Origin: Dipteris shenzhenensis
Taxonomy: Eukaryota > Polypodiophyta > Polypodiopsida > Gleicheniales
Length of the DNA: 64,000 bases
Assembly (NCBI GenBank): GCA_047967505.1
Contig: CM106540.1
Strand: one strand, 5' to 3'
Part shown: piece after piece, positions 1-11,099 of the stretch
How the letters are laid out: the number at the start of each line of letters is the position of its first letter
Numbering within the stretch: the stretch's first letter is position 1
The notes under the pieces: model-generated
What the model was told of the DNA's origin: nothing
The model's input: only the letters and a program-made list of their open reading frames with translations
Database searches by the model: none
Made by a program: the position numbers and the translations under genes

Positions 1-1385
1 GCGGTAGAAGAAGGCCCTTAAAAAGAGCAAAAAATAGTGGACTAAAATTAATAAAAAGCAAAAAAAAGAAGAAAGAATAATTGAAGTGTTAGAAAAAGTA
101 ATTAATAAAAAGGTATATTTAGCATAGAGCAATGAAATAGGTTTAAAAGAAAAGAAATAATGAAAAGGGGGGGAAAGATATGACAAAAACCAAAATAATA
201 AGAATTAAAGAGGGAGGGGGGGGGGGGGGGGGGCATGTGTGTAGAAAAAACCGAAAATAATAAACCAAATAAGACCTGACAACTATTAATATGAAGGCGT
301 TGCCCAAGGTCAACTCTTCACATGACAAAGTAGTGCACAAACGCCAGTGCAGTTAGAGAGGCGTAGGAGTGGGCAGTTGCACAGCAGTCATAGGAGCAGC
401 CAGTCACACAGCAGCCGAGCAAGGCGGGTTTTAAAGACTCGGGTAGCTGCGTAGCAGTCGAGGTAGGGAGCTAAAAAGCTCGAGACCCGTAATACGTAAA
501 GATAAAAGTAGTAGATAGTGGGGCAGACCATTTGGAGGCAGAGGGCAAAGGAGGATTTGGAGAAAGTAAGGTAGGGGACTAAGTGGAGGAGTTTAAATCG
601 GGAGGGATGAGGATAGTCAAGGGGTCGGTTAGAGAGGAGGGTGGGGAACCCGAGGAGTAGCATGAGGCTACGCTAATTAAGGCATGCAATGTAGAAGGTG
701 GTGGGCCACATGGGGTTTGGGTGCAAGGGGGTTTTTTATATAATAGGAGAAGGTAATTTTAAGGAACATATTTAAGAGTCATGAAGTGGGGGGCTCAAAT
801 ACAAAAATAAGAAGTAAGATAAAACTTAAGGGATTTTGGAAAACAACAACGGAGGAAAACAAATTTTTTTTTTGGAGATAAATACTAGAAAAATAAATAC
901 ACAGTTAGCTAGCAGATCGTTTAGTAAAAAATAGATCTAAGTAGTTTAATTAAAGGAGGTTAGGGGGTTAGGAGTAGTTTAATTAAAGGGGGTTAGGACT
1001 AAAGAAACAATTAGGAAAGAAAGGAGAAAATTAGGAATAAATTTGAAATTATTAGGAAATAGATAGGGGGAAATTTCCTTTTGGAAAGAATTAGAAAAAA
1101 ATTAGGAAATATTTAGGGGAAAAAACCAAAAATAAAAAAACAACTACCAGGAAATTTGGTAACCGTTTTGAGAGCAAAGAAGTACTAATGAAAAGTAGAG
1201 AAAATTAGAAAGGATTTTAAATTAGAAAAAAGAATTTTAATGAAATACGAAAAAATTAAAGGAAAGAAGAAAGTATTTAGACAAAATCTAAGAATTTAGG
1301 AGAGAATGTAAAACAATTATGGACAATAGAAAAAATTAAGGGAAATTTGGACCGGAGAGAATTTAATAGGTAGGTAAATTTTAAT
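1..1385. repeat. Purine-rich low-complexity DNA
   Basis: The + strand is strongly biased to A and G over about 1.4 kb, with an 18-base G run at 216-233. Degenerate repeats of a TTAGGAAA-like motif occur around 1000-1130. ORFs here are short and have no protein-like composition. A similar purine-biased stretch lies at 47.6-48.96 kb. No gene is visible. Confidence 0.7.
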
Positions 1386-1509
<124 letters not shown>

Positions 1510-1713
1510 TACAAAGAGACAGGGAGAGGGTAGAGAGAGAGAGAGATTAGGAAAAACAAGGGAGATTGAGAAAAAATTCGGAGAAAATTAGAGACAAATT
1601 AAGAGGAGAATAAGGGAGTTTGAGGGAAAAGAAATTAGGAAAATTAAGGGGGGGTGGGTTGTCGAGGGGAGATCTAATGAGCAAGTGGCCAAACCAATGG
1701 AGGAAGGGATAGT

Positions 1714-1715
<2 letters not shown>

Positions 1716-1764
<49 letters not shown>
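1716..1764. repeat. (GT)n(GA)n microsatellite
   Basis: GT repeats at 1716-1744 pass directly into GA repeats ending at 1764. The downstream flank is a dispersed repeat that follows the same kind of microsatellite again at 8820. Confidence 0.95.
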
Positions 1765-1930
1765 TTGGGTGGGCCTATGTTTAGTGTTAGAGTTTGTTGA
1801 AAGGGTGAGGTGGCTATGTGGCTTTGGATTTTCTCCAAAAAATTAGGAGTGCACTCCGGTATTATATACCCTGTATATGAATTTATGTACTCCCTACTCA
1901 ACAAATCAAGTGGCTACTTTTTCTTCTCTT
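1765..1930 (+). repeat. Dispersed repeat next to microsatellite, copy 1
   Basis: This segment matches 8820-9012 in the same orientation. Both start right after a GT/GA microsatellite and share GGGTGGGCCTATGTTTA near the start and CTACTCAACAAATCAAG near the end. Copy 2 carries about 25 extra bases in the middle. No coding capacity was recognised. The shared microsatellite edge suggests that the microsatellite belongs to the repeat unit. Confidence 0.75.
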
Positions 1931-2080
1931 ACCCTATCTCCGAGTCTATTTTCTACATTGCATTACCACATGGCCTATGTGGAGTCGATGGAGAGAAGGG
2001 TCTTTGTGGAGATGAAGGGCTCAAGGCAACATAATCTTCATGAAGATGATGAAATTGAAGATGAACAAGTTGCTACATGA
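1927..2080 (+). repeat. Repeat R1, left copy
   Basis: This is an inverted match to 30026-30180. Shared sequence includes TACCACATGGCCTATGTGGA-like and GGGCTCAAGGCAACATAATC-like stretches, with few mismatches. The left copy is joined directly to R2. The right copy lies between R3 and a gag pseudogene, so the modules have been rearranged. Confidence 0.8.
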
Positions 2081-2562
2081 TCACCATGAGGTGCTACATA
2101 GGGTCCATTTGGATTAATCCCACTCACATCAAGTTCAATCTTTGATTAATCGATCATTGTGATCAAAAGGATGTATGTTAAGACAATGAGGCTAGATCAT
2201 TTTACAAGGAGGTTGAGTTGAAGTCCAAGTGATTGTGTAAAGTGCATTGCCCTTGTGTATGGTGGCTATTCAACCAAACATAGCAATATCTTGTTGTCGT
2301 CCACTATGAACATAGAAAGCATGAGAATAGTAATAGGTAGCACATAAGGGTATGGTAAACACTATGTTTGATGATGAAGACATTGATGATCCAATTCTAT
2401 CATTGCAAAGTTTGATGAATGGACAAATGTCTATGCTTAGGTCTACATCTAGAGATGCATCCACATTTAATCCAAAAGGTGAGCAAGGTGAGCAATGGCA
2501 AAGAGAGCAAGGTGAGCAAGCTTGGGTAAATCTTGAGAGGTAAATTTTGGAAGATCCTATGG
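2080..2562 (+). repeat. Repeat R2, left copy (non-coding)
   Basis: This segment is repeated in inverted orientation at about 32310-32780. It shares GGATTAATCCCACTCA, an ACTATGTTTGATGATG-like stretch and GGTGAGCAAGGTGAGCAA, although the copies have diverged by point changes and small indels. A 63-codon ORF at 2352-2543 is not preserved as a reading frame in the other copy, so it is probably not a gene. Confidence 0.8.
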
Positions 2563-2910
2563 CCTCCTCAGGTGCCTTGGCCTTTGCTTGCCCTTTCTTA
2601 GGCACGTGCGAGGTTGAAATTGATTCTGTTGTGGGGGAAGAGGCCATGACAACAAAGCAAGTATACTGTGCACAAAGGAGCTCACACAGGTATAGGCACA
2701 TACTAATAGAAACACATTGAATATTTATCAAATTATAGTGTACACAACGCACTCTCAAACAAAATCACCTCAATGATACATATATGCCTAATTATGATGC
2801 ATAGATACATATATCCATGTATGCATAAAAAATATATATGTATATAATGTATATGTGGCATATAAAAAGATATACCTATGTAAGCTTATGAAAATGATAT
2901 ATGTATACGT

Positions 2911-3064
2911 GCACACACACACACACACACACACAAAATTATAGATAGAGATCGGAGATATATATATATATATATATATATATCTATATACGCATAGGCA
3001 TATTATTAAAGTGGATATGTATTTAAACATGTGTGTGTGTGTGTGTATATAACATCTATGTATG

Positions 3065-3098
<34 letters not shown>
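2911..3098. repeat. (CA)n, (TA)n and (TG)n microsatellite cluster
   Basis: CA repeats occupy 2911-2934, TA repeats 2957-2983 and 3068-3098, and TG repeats about 3031-3046, separated by AT-rich DNA. The cluster lies in about 0.9 kb (2563-3475) that separates R2 from R3 here. In the inverted right-hand copy R2 and R3 are almost adjacent, so this segment is either an insertion here or a deletion there. Confidence 0.9.
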
Positions 3099-3100
<2 letters not shown>

Positions 3101-3180
3101 AAGATATTCATTTGTACTTTAAGGGAAAAATGTATCCCATTAGTTTGTTACTTAGCCAAAGGCTAATGGTGTGTGAGGAA

Positions 3181-3275
3181 AATGGGTATTAAACATTGAT
3201 CCATACATGGAGTGTATGGAACAAGGCTCAAGCTAATGGGTATTAAACATTGATCCATACATGGAGTGTATGGAA
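3181..3275 (+). repeat. 41-bp perfect tandem duplication
   Basis: The 41 bases at 3181-3221 recur without a mismatch at 3235-3275, separated by 13 bases. The unit starts AATGGGTATTAAAC and ends GTGTATGGAA. Perfect identity points to a recent duplication. Confidence 0.9.
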
Positions 3276-3475
3276 TGCAGGCTTAGGTGAGGTGCTTCCC
3301 TGCTTCAAACAATAAGCTGCCTTTGAGGCCCAAATATGCCGCTACGAACTGTCTCTGGCTCGGTTGGACCGTGACTAAGGGCAATTAACAATAGCAATTT
3401 GAGAGCTTGGGTTGGAAGGGCATTCACAACCATTAGCATAGACACGACGATTGTTTTTTGGTACGGTTTTTGGGT

Positions 3476-4850
3476 CTAATTTTAGTATTAATCATAGGAG
3501 GAAAAAAGTGCCCTAAGGGTAGGCTCATAACACACTATTTTTATTAGTAACAAATGTTGAAGGTTCGGGGGGGGGAGGGGGACATGTGAGCTATCACATG
3601 CTATTATCAAGACAAATGTGAGGTTCTAGACTCCAATTACTATTCTGCATCAAGTACGGACTATGTATGAGAGCCATAAGTGCATGCTAGAACACTGAGG
3701 TTCCTAAGTTGCTCAATGGCTAGACCTAAAATGTTTACTATACTAGGTAGGATTGCATTGATTTGCAAATGTCCTCATGCTGAGAAATAATTTGCTAATC
3801 TAAAGTGGTGGTGATAACTGAATCCAAGTTGTATGCACTTTAGCATAACTGATTTGATGCTAAAGCATCCTGATGACAGATTGTTTGTTCTTTTATGTGA
3901 AAATGAGTCCAAGTACATTATATGCTCCATGGCAAAGGTGAAAGCATCACTGATGGATGCCTAAATGAAATCAACTAATGAGCTAAATGCACCAAGTCAT
4001 GTATCTTTGCATGATGTTCGAGATATGAGGGACTAATATTGAGGACTTACCTGTAAATTTGCATAGTCACTATTAAATTCCTACTATGTATCTGCATCAT
4101 TTTATGTGGCAATAGATGGAGTCGAATCCATCCATCCATGCGATGGTTGTACTTTACTAAAGTCAAAGTGTACCAGTGTAGATGGAACTGCCTCATGCTA
4201 AGGGCTTACCTACAAATGTGTATGATGAGGAAGTGGAGTCGGATCTATATAAGCATGTGATACACCTATGTCAAGTCTATGTCAAGTCTCTCAAGACCTA
4301 TGAGGTTCAAATCAACATTGTAAACTGGTACATAACTTTGTTAATAAACTCCAAATGTAGGTTCTATTTCCACTCACTTGATCACATCTAGAGTCATGAC
4401 TAGTTTATCATCAATATGATCTAACTATGAATTGCTTCATCTTGGAGACGATTTGGTGCTCTATGCTAGAGGCTTACTTGTGTCCCATTAAGAGTGTCTA
4501 CCCATGAGAACACTGAGAGCTGCCATTGTGGGCTTATGCTCTAAGACACTGATGTGGGGATCATGTCGAGCTATCAATTTGTAATAATCCCTCTCAAAAC
4601 AAAGTATTTGGTAAGGGGTTTGTAAGCATGATCCAACCTACATGGATGTGATGAGTACTTAGGAAATGTGTGATACCAAGTCATGATGAAACAATGTTTA
4701 CTAAAGATCAAGACTATAATATCATGATGATAACAATGCACCGAGAATAGACGAGAGGATGTTATGTGTGTAGGAACCAATGCCAAAAATAGTCAACAAA
4801 AGAGACTTTACATGGGTGGCATGTGTGTGCAAAAGGTGTGCAACTTTCTT
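3476..4850 (+). repeat. Repeat R3, left copy (non-coding, LARD-like)
   Basis: About 1.37 kb matches 30905-32245 in inverted orientation, and its middle part matches 39440-40480. Shared landmarks include CTCATAACACACTATTT, CACTTATGGCTATCATACA-like and GCATAGAGCACCA-like segments. No domain is seen in any frame, and the short ORFs differ between copies. A large non-autonomous retroelement body (LARD type) is an inference from size, dispersal and proximity to gag and LTR-like sequence. Confidence 0.75.
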
Positions 4851-4865
4851 GACAAGAGTCGCTGG

Positions 4866-4935
4866 CATATTGCTAATGCATCAACTGATGCTATATTGCT
4901 AATGTAACAATTGCTGCTATATTGTTAATGTAATG
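4866..4935 (+). repeat. Short tandem repeat, about 2.5 units of 26-30 bp
   Basis: The core ATATTGCTAATG recurs three times at about 4868, 4898 and 4918 with diverged tails. It sits at the boundary between R3 and the first gag unit. Confidence 0.7.
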
Positions 4936-5002
4936 AGACTGACAACACAGTGATTCCTTGAGTCACTGCTTTAAGGCTAACCTAGCAACTCGATATATGG
5001 TC

Positions 5003-6794
5003 CCGCACACACGGAGTCCTCAAGCTCAGAGAATGCTATGAGCTTCGATGCTTACATGGGGGAAAACTTGAACCCGAATCCTTGGGGCCTCCGTGGTTCC
5101 TAACTCCAGCTCTATAAGGCCTTGATCCCCCATTCCTTCCAATATAGCCTCGTGTTTGAGGGAGTCATTCTCCAATCTCATGGGACATTTCAGCTTGTCT
5201 ACTAGTCAATCCCTTTGCTAGGAAAACTAGAGTGGCTTAAGGACAGCAAGATCCCACTAATGTCCGTATCAGTAATGCTCAAAGAAATCCCGTACCTATC
5301 TCAACTAGGGAACCTATAGGGCCACATGTTCAGTTCTAAGGGGGTGAACCATCCTTCACGAGGACGTCTGAGTCTTGGGTACCTAGGTTTTGGGCATCAA
5401 GTCCCAATGGGCAAGGGAATGATCAAATGGACTTTAGGGAGAGCACCTTACCACATCCAATGGTCCCTCATCAAAATCTGTACACAACTTGAGGAGGAGC
5501 TCTAGAAGGTACTCCTTTCCCCACGACCACATTTTATAGGCCTGTGCCTAATGTAAATGTACCCCCATACCGATGAGGCCAATAGACCCAAGCCCACCAC
5601 GTATGCTAGCTCCATGTCCTACAAGTCTAGGACTAGTGAGCCCAATTCCTATTTGGCTAACAAACTTCTATAATGCACCCCAAAGGCCACCAAACTATGG
5701 TATGGTGCCAGCGCCTCAAGCACCTCCGCCTGCACCAACAGACACTACTCACGAACGAGGAAATGAGGATGCTAGTGCAAGAACTAGGAAGGGAGGCCGG
5801 ACCCCAAGTGGTGATGGGAAGAGACATTAATGCTTCATGGAGCCATCCGGTCATGATCTCTAAGCTCATCACTAAGTTTTTAGGAGAAGGAGATCCCGTC
5901 TCCCACAACGAAAGGTCAAGCAAATCTGTGAGACCTTTGTAGACATCAGTGACTTGGATAAAGTGAATGTATTTGGGCCTAGCCTTGATGGTAAGGCAGG
6001 TCAATGGTATAGGGCTTTTGGAGCTGAGGAAAAGATCAATCGAAAAACATTAAGCAAGGATTTTATAGTGGGATTCACTCCTATGGGGCCGAAATGGAGT
6101 CCAATGATCCAGTTGTGCAAGGTTAAGCAAAAGGAACACAAAACCCTACGTGAATACATGGCCAGGATTAAACACCTAAACTCCCGCTGTGAACCGCATA
6201 AGAGGTGAGCGATGAATGACTTCTACCTCGATTCCTCATTGATGCCAAGTTACATGACGAGTTGTTTACCCTGAATCCCACATCCTTTGAGCTATGCTGT
6301 AAGACCACCGGTCCTGGATGACAATATGAAGGATAAAGCACAACCAGGAAAATCATCGTTGCTCTTTCTATAGTGTCTCATACTTGCAAGACAATTAGCA
6401 TTGTTGAGGCCAAGGATGCCACTTAAGTGGCTAAGGGCACGAGCATAGATGAGGTAGCCATGGATCTATTAAATCGAGTGGCACAACAGCTCATGGGTGG
6501 GCTAGGTAGAGAAGGGCCAAGTAATTGGCACTTGTTTTCGAGGCGGGACAACATGTGGTGTGACTTTGTGAGTCGCTGCTTTAAGGCTAAGGCAGCAATT
6601 TCTGCTTTAAGCATGAAAAATATAGAGATTGATTTTGACTTGATAGCCAAGGGTAGTAGGCAACGCATGCACCTAAGGTTTGGGAGTGTGATAGGTGTTG
6701 AACCCGGACTGGAGGATAGTGCTTCAAACAACATCCTAACCGATCCATCTAACTCTGCAGTGTCAGTCCTTCGGGATCTTGCCCTTAAGTTCAT
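5003..6794 (+). pseudogene. Retrotransposon gag pseudogene, unit 1
   Basis: The clearest protein stretch is 5954-6208. It resembles a Ty3/gypsy-type Retrotrans_gag domain, with DKVNVFGPSLDGKAGQWYRA followed by a conserved capsid-like KTLSKDF...VGF...KQKEHKTLREYM pattern. A proline-rich stretch (5573-5830) precedes it. The order matches the inverted copy at 28.1-29.9 kb, but frameshifts and stops split the frame. A second unit starts immediately downstream with the same CACACACGGAGTCC leader. No protease or RT follows. The capsid assignment rests on motif recall and synteny between the three copies. Confidence 0.7.
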
Positions 6795-7665
6795 TCTTGG
6801 TATACGATCCTGCACACACGGAGTCCTTGAGCTCGGAGAGCACTATGAGCTTCGATGTTGACATGGGGGAAAACTTGAACCCAAACCCTGGGGGCCTCCG
6901 TGCCTCCTAACTCCATCTCTATAAGGCCCCAATCCCCCATCGCTTCCACTACAACCTCACATTTGAGGGAGTCATTCTCCAATCTCATGGGACGGTTCGG
7001 CTTGTCTAACCCTGACCTAGTCAATCCCTTTTCCAGGCAAACTAGAGTGGCTAAAGGATAGCAAGACCCCCACTGATGCTCATATCAAGTATTGCTCAAA
7101 CCAATCTTGTACCCATATCAGCTAGGGAACCTACAAGGCCATGTGTTTAGTTCTATGAGGGTGAACCATCCTTCATGAGGATGTCTGAGCCATGGGTACC
7201 TAGGTTCTGGCCACCACGTCCCAATACCTTACCACATCCAATGGTCCCTTGTTTGAATCTGTACACAACTTGGGGACGAGATCCAGAAGGCACTCCTTTC
7301 CCCATGGCCCCATCTTATAGGCATGTGCCTAATGTAAACATACTTATGCCAAGGCCTATATCGATAAGTCTAGCAGACCCGAGCCCACCACGCCTGCTCG
7401 TCCAGGTCTCACGAGGCTAGGACTAGTGAACCCAATTCCTATCCGACCTACAAACTTCTATAATCCACCCTAAGGGCCACCCAACTATGGTACAGTGCCA
7501 GCCCCTCAAGCACCTCTGCCTGCACCAACAGACAGTGCTCACGGATGAGGCCCATGAGGATCCTAGTGCAAGCACTAGGAAGGGGTGTTAGGGGCTCCGA
7601 GGGGGCCCCAAGTGGTCATGGGAAGACACATTAACGCTTCACGGAGCCATCCGGCCACACGATCT
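6795..7665 (+). pseudogene. Retrotransposon gag pseudogene, unit 2 (5' part only)
   Basis: This unit repeats the leader and N-terminal gag section of unit 1, including GGGGGAAAACTTGAACCC, the EPWVPRF-encoding segment (7175-7210) and the proline-rich stretch. It ends near 7665, before the capsid core. It is a head-to-tail partial duplication of unit 1 with its own point changes and stops. It cannot encode a full gag. Confidence 0.65.
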
Positions 7666-8199
7666 CTACACTTCACGGAGACATTTGGGCTACAAGCCAC
7701 ACAATTTCAAAGTTCACACTCCATCAGACTCGTTACAAACTGCCATGAATAAATAACCCCCAATTGTTTTTAGAAGGAGTGCATGCCAGATAACATATGT
7801 AAGGTAAGGGCTTCACACCCCTGCCTCACTCTCCTCCTTGTCTCCTACTTGGTTGCCATGTCAAGCCTAAAATCTGCCCATCCATGGGCAATGCACCCAC
7901 TAGTCCAGCCAATGGGTTGCTTTCCTACTAGAAGAATCCAATAAATGTGTTGTTCAATACTTTTATGCATGTTCGAGTAGGCAATATATTTGTAAAGGCT
8001 CTGCGCATGACAACCCACCCATCGTCTTTTTTAAGTGCCCCAAGAATGGGCACCTTTGGGTGGCTTCTGGCAATCTGTAAGGACCCTCCTCCCCCCCTCC
8101 CGCACCCCCCCAAGCATAAGCAAGTGCCACATGCCAAGCAATAATTGATCCTGTGAATTATTGAGTATATGGGTGGGCAATTCCTTTACTACAAAAATT
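7666..8199. other. No gene; contains a C-rich (minus-strand G-rich) tract
   Basis: No protein domain was recognised. Bases 8083-8112 are almost all C on the + strand. On the minus strand this is several G runs in about 30 bases, which could in principle form a G-quadruplex. ORFs crossing the tract are proline/glycine artefacts. Confidence 0.5.
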
Positions 8200-8290
8200 T
8201 TAATGTGGCTGCAACAAGTGGGGCTTGAACTCAAAGCTTCGCAAAGCATGGGAAGCAACCTTACTGCTGGGCTATAGCAATGTGTGTGCA
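8200..8290 (-). mobile_element. tRNA-derived SINE-like head
   Basis: On the minus strand, TAGCCCAGCAGTAAGG (8274-8259) fits a Pol III A box and GAGTTCAAGCCCC (8232-8220) fits a B box. Their 26-base spacing is slightly short of the usual tRNA spacing. The intervening sequence does not fold as a convincing tRNA, so this is more likely the head of a tRNA-derived SINE or a tRNA relic. The 3' end and target-site duplication were not resolved. Confidence 0.5.
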
Positions 8291-8518
8291 TCCTTGCCCA
8301 CTAACAAGGAAATTATTGTAACTTGGAGAGCTGGGCAATTCGTATGTAACCACCCTAACCCCTCTTTCGACATCCCCTATTTACACTTTGTGCTCTTTCT
8401 AAAGCATCATTATAGATGCACAATGTTCCTTCCACATGCTATCAATGCATCTTTCACTCCTACTTGTGTGTTGGAATAAGTAGGTCCCCCTATTATTCAT
8501 GAAAAACTCAAAAGTCAT

Positions 8519-8551
8519 TTTGTGTGTGTGCGTGTGCATGTGCATGTGCAT

Positions 8552-8639
<88 letters not shown>

Positions 8640-8690
8640 TAACACAAAAAAAGATGTGTGTGTGTGTGTGAGAGAGAGCGAGAGAGAGAG

Positions 8691-8745
<55 letters not shown>

Positions 8746-8820
8746 TAACAACAAAAAAAGGTGTGTGTATGTGTGCTTGTGTGTACGTGCGTGCACGCGT
8801 GCGTGTGTGTGTGTGTGTGT
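8519..8820. repeat. Compound GT/GA microsatellite with duplicated spacer
   Basis: GT-rich 8519-8582, GA 8587-8637, a spacer containing CTTTAACACAAAAAAAG, GT, GA to 8742, the spacer again, then GT/GC-rich 8761-8820. The repeated spacer shows that a microsatellite-plus-spacer unit was duplicated in tandem. Confidence 0.92.
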
Positions 8821-9012
8821 TGGGTGGGCCTATGTTTATTGTTAGAGTTTGTTGAGGCTATGTGGCTTTGATTTTTCTCCACAAAATTAGGAGTGCAACC
8901 CATTTCATTGCACTCCATTGGGTATTATATACTCTATATATGAATTTTTGAAAATGCATACCCATTCATGTACTCCCTACTCAACAAATCAAGTGACTAC
9001 TTTTTCTTCTCA
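8820..9012 (+). repeat. Dispersed repeat next to microsatellite, copy 2
   Basis: This is the direct match of 1765-1930, again following a GT/GA microsatellite. It is slightly longer because of an internal duplication-like insertion near 8905-8930. Confidence 0.75.
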
Positions 9013-9789
9013 TGCCTAGCAACCACAAAAATGACAAATTCTTTTCATTTTGTGGTGGGCTTTTAGAAGCCCACATAAATTTAGGCCACACATTCGTCTA
9101 CCATAGGGTTGGCCCATTTAGTTCAATTATTTATAACAATTCTAACAAGAGTGCATGATTGCACAAAAGCACTAGCTTTGGCTATGAGTCTCCATTAATT
9201 AAGGCTCTATCCAAAAGAAATTCAAAATTAATTTTTGCACCCATGTAGTTGCAAAAATGCATTAAGGTTACTTCAAAGTGGGTAGCTTCTACTTAACCCT
9301 GAGAGACCCGCTTATTGTCATTGATAGCTCTCTAAATTTCAGAGTCCTTGGTATGTCTTTATTAATTCATTCATTGGTCACTCACTATACTTCATAGTTC
9401 CTTCTTTTGTCATGGAGCACATAACTACTTCTTAAAATGAAACTTGGATCCTACCTTTTAATGAAATTTTCCTAAAGGGAAAAAAGGAGCGAAAAAAAAT
9501 ATGAACATGAGACATGACACAAGGTCCATTAGGATCCGATCCTCCCTGCAAATGTCAGGGGTAGTGTTTTATTATTGCCTTGGTGACATGTAAAAATTTT
9601 CACCTTTTGGGAATTGAAGCATGGAAAAATACATTACAAATAAAAGGTAAAAAATTAACTCTTTGGATGAATGTAGAAGAAGCTTTCTCAATAAAAAGAA
9701 TGACAGAAAATATGCAAAGAATGAGAATAAACAATAGCTAATACTTGGAATGGCAAGAACCATGGGTTTGATGAGATGGCCACTGCACA
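9013..9789. other. No recognised feature
   Basis: AT-rich DNA with short ORFs only. A 72-codon minus-strand ORF (9572-9790) is hydrophobic, but I see no homology and no second copy. It is treated as chance. Confidence 0.5.
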
Positions 9790-10317
9790 TTATTGATATG
9801 TAAGTTTACAAGAATAACTGGCATAATAGCTTTTTTGATAGTATATAGTTTTACAAACTAGTTTTTTTGGCAGAACATCTTTTTTGGTAGAGCAGCGTTT
9901 TTTACAGTATATAGTTTTGTGAAACAACTTTTTTGGCAGAATAGTTTTTTTTGGGTAGAACGGCTTGTTTGGTAGAACAACTGTACTTTTTCTTTTAAAG
10001 AATAGCTTATTTTTTTTCATTTTTTTCCCTATCCAGTACATAACAATCTTTTCATTGGTGGGCATAAAGCTTGTTAGGCATGCATAAAGCCCGTTTAGCA
10101 TGCATAAAGCCCGTTTGGCAGGCAAAAATCCCTTTCGACAGGCTAAGCCCTTTTTTATGAAATAGCTCTTTAGCGGTATATATTTTTGCAAAATAGCTTT
10201 TCTGGCAGTATATATATTTGCAAAATAGCTTTTCTGGTAGAACAACCTTTTTGGCAATTGGCGGAATAGCGTGAGCAAGGAAGTGTAGCAACCTTCAACA
10301 TTTAGAAATCCAACCAA
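9790..10317 (-). repeat. Compound minisatellite with an open reading frame
   Basis: Degenerate units recur: TTTTTTGGCAGAA and CAGTATATAGTTTT motifs at 9830-9975; about 24-bp units with GCATAAAGCCCGTTT at 10070-10125; and about 34-bp units with GCAAAATAGCTTTTCTGG at 10160-10250. The minus strand stays open for 175 codons and would encode a Lys/Phe/Tyr-rich repetitive peptide. I regard this as a by-product of the repeat. It abuts the copia LTR outer edge at 10342. Confidence 0.7.
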
Positions 10318-10341
10318 TAAAGCTCACAATCAACCACCCAC

Positions 10342-11069
10342 TGTAAGAAAATAATACAACGTCTATGCTCAACAGATAACAAGATCTCGTTTGCAAGAGA
10401 GAAAACAAGATAATATGGTCAAAAATTTGATTACTATAGAACTGATACAATAGATGGCGCTGCCTCCCAATCGTGCGCTCCTGTGAAAGAAGCTTCGATG
10501 GCATGCTGGAAACAGTAGAAGACGGAGGCTGGATGCTAAGGAATCAGGATTGCTGTAGTCAGTGATGAAATGGGCTTCACGGGCTTGCTCTTATATAGCC
10601 ACCAGTTGTAGTCGGTTAGGCTCAATTGGGTGACCGACACAGTCCGCCCAAAACGGTTGACTGGGAGTCGGTCCCGAAATAGGCCACCGACCATACGATA
10701 GAACTAGTGCGCAAAACAGAGTAACTAACCTACGGTATCTGTTCGGCCCAGAGCCATCCGGGATCATCTGAGGCTCCAAACGCGCACTGCAACCCGAGAG
10801 TGGGCTGCCCTGGGAAATGCTCCATCTACCCTCAGTGCGGTCAGTCAAGGGATGCCTTCCTGCACTTACATGTAGCCTAGTTGGCGGTATGCCAACTCTA
10901 TCTGAAGCCATTCAGCCATCAGGCCACACATGGCCCCCATCTGGTGTCCAAACCAGGACCTACCGGATAACCGAGCTACTCAAATGCCTTCTCCTCATAT
11001 GGGGGGCTTACAAGTAGAGTTAGCTAATTCCTGTGTAGTTACATGAGAGTGGAGCATTGATATCTAACA
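10342..11069 (-). repeat. Copia LTR A (3' LTR of the left element)
   Basis: This 728-bp LTR reads TGTTAGATATC...TTTTCTTACA on the minus strand. Its minus-strand start follows a polypurine tract. It aligns throughout with 15477-16163 apart from small indels. A TATA box lies inside. It is the 3' LTR of the minus-strand copia pol ending at 11100. The 5 bases outside its end on the + strand are CCCAC, but no matching duplication was found at a partner end. Confidence 0.88.
10590..10598 (-). promoter_or_regulatory. TATA box in LTR A
   Basis: CTATATAAG on the minus strand, conserved in LTR B at 15729-15738. Position and conservation suit the core promoter of the retroelement. Confidence 0.6.
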
Positions 11070-11081
11070 CCCCCCCTCAAT
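11070..11081 (-). other. Polypurine tract of copia element A
   Basis: On the minus strand a TTGAGGGGGGG run lies directly before the TG of LTR A. This is where plus-strand priming occurs in LTR retrotransposons. Confidence 0.8.
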
Positions 11082-11099
11082 GTCCACCCGCAAGTGAAC

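Noticed and set aside
8215-8285. Functional tRNA gene
   Set aside because: A and B boxes are present, but spacing is short and acceptor and anticodon stems do not pair convincingly.
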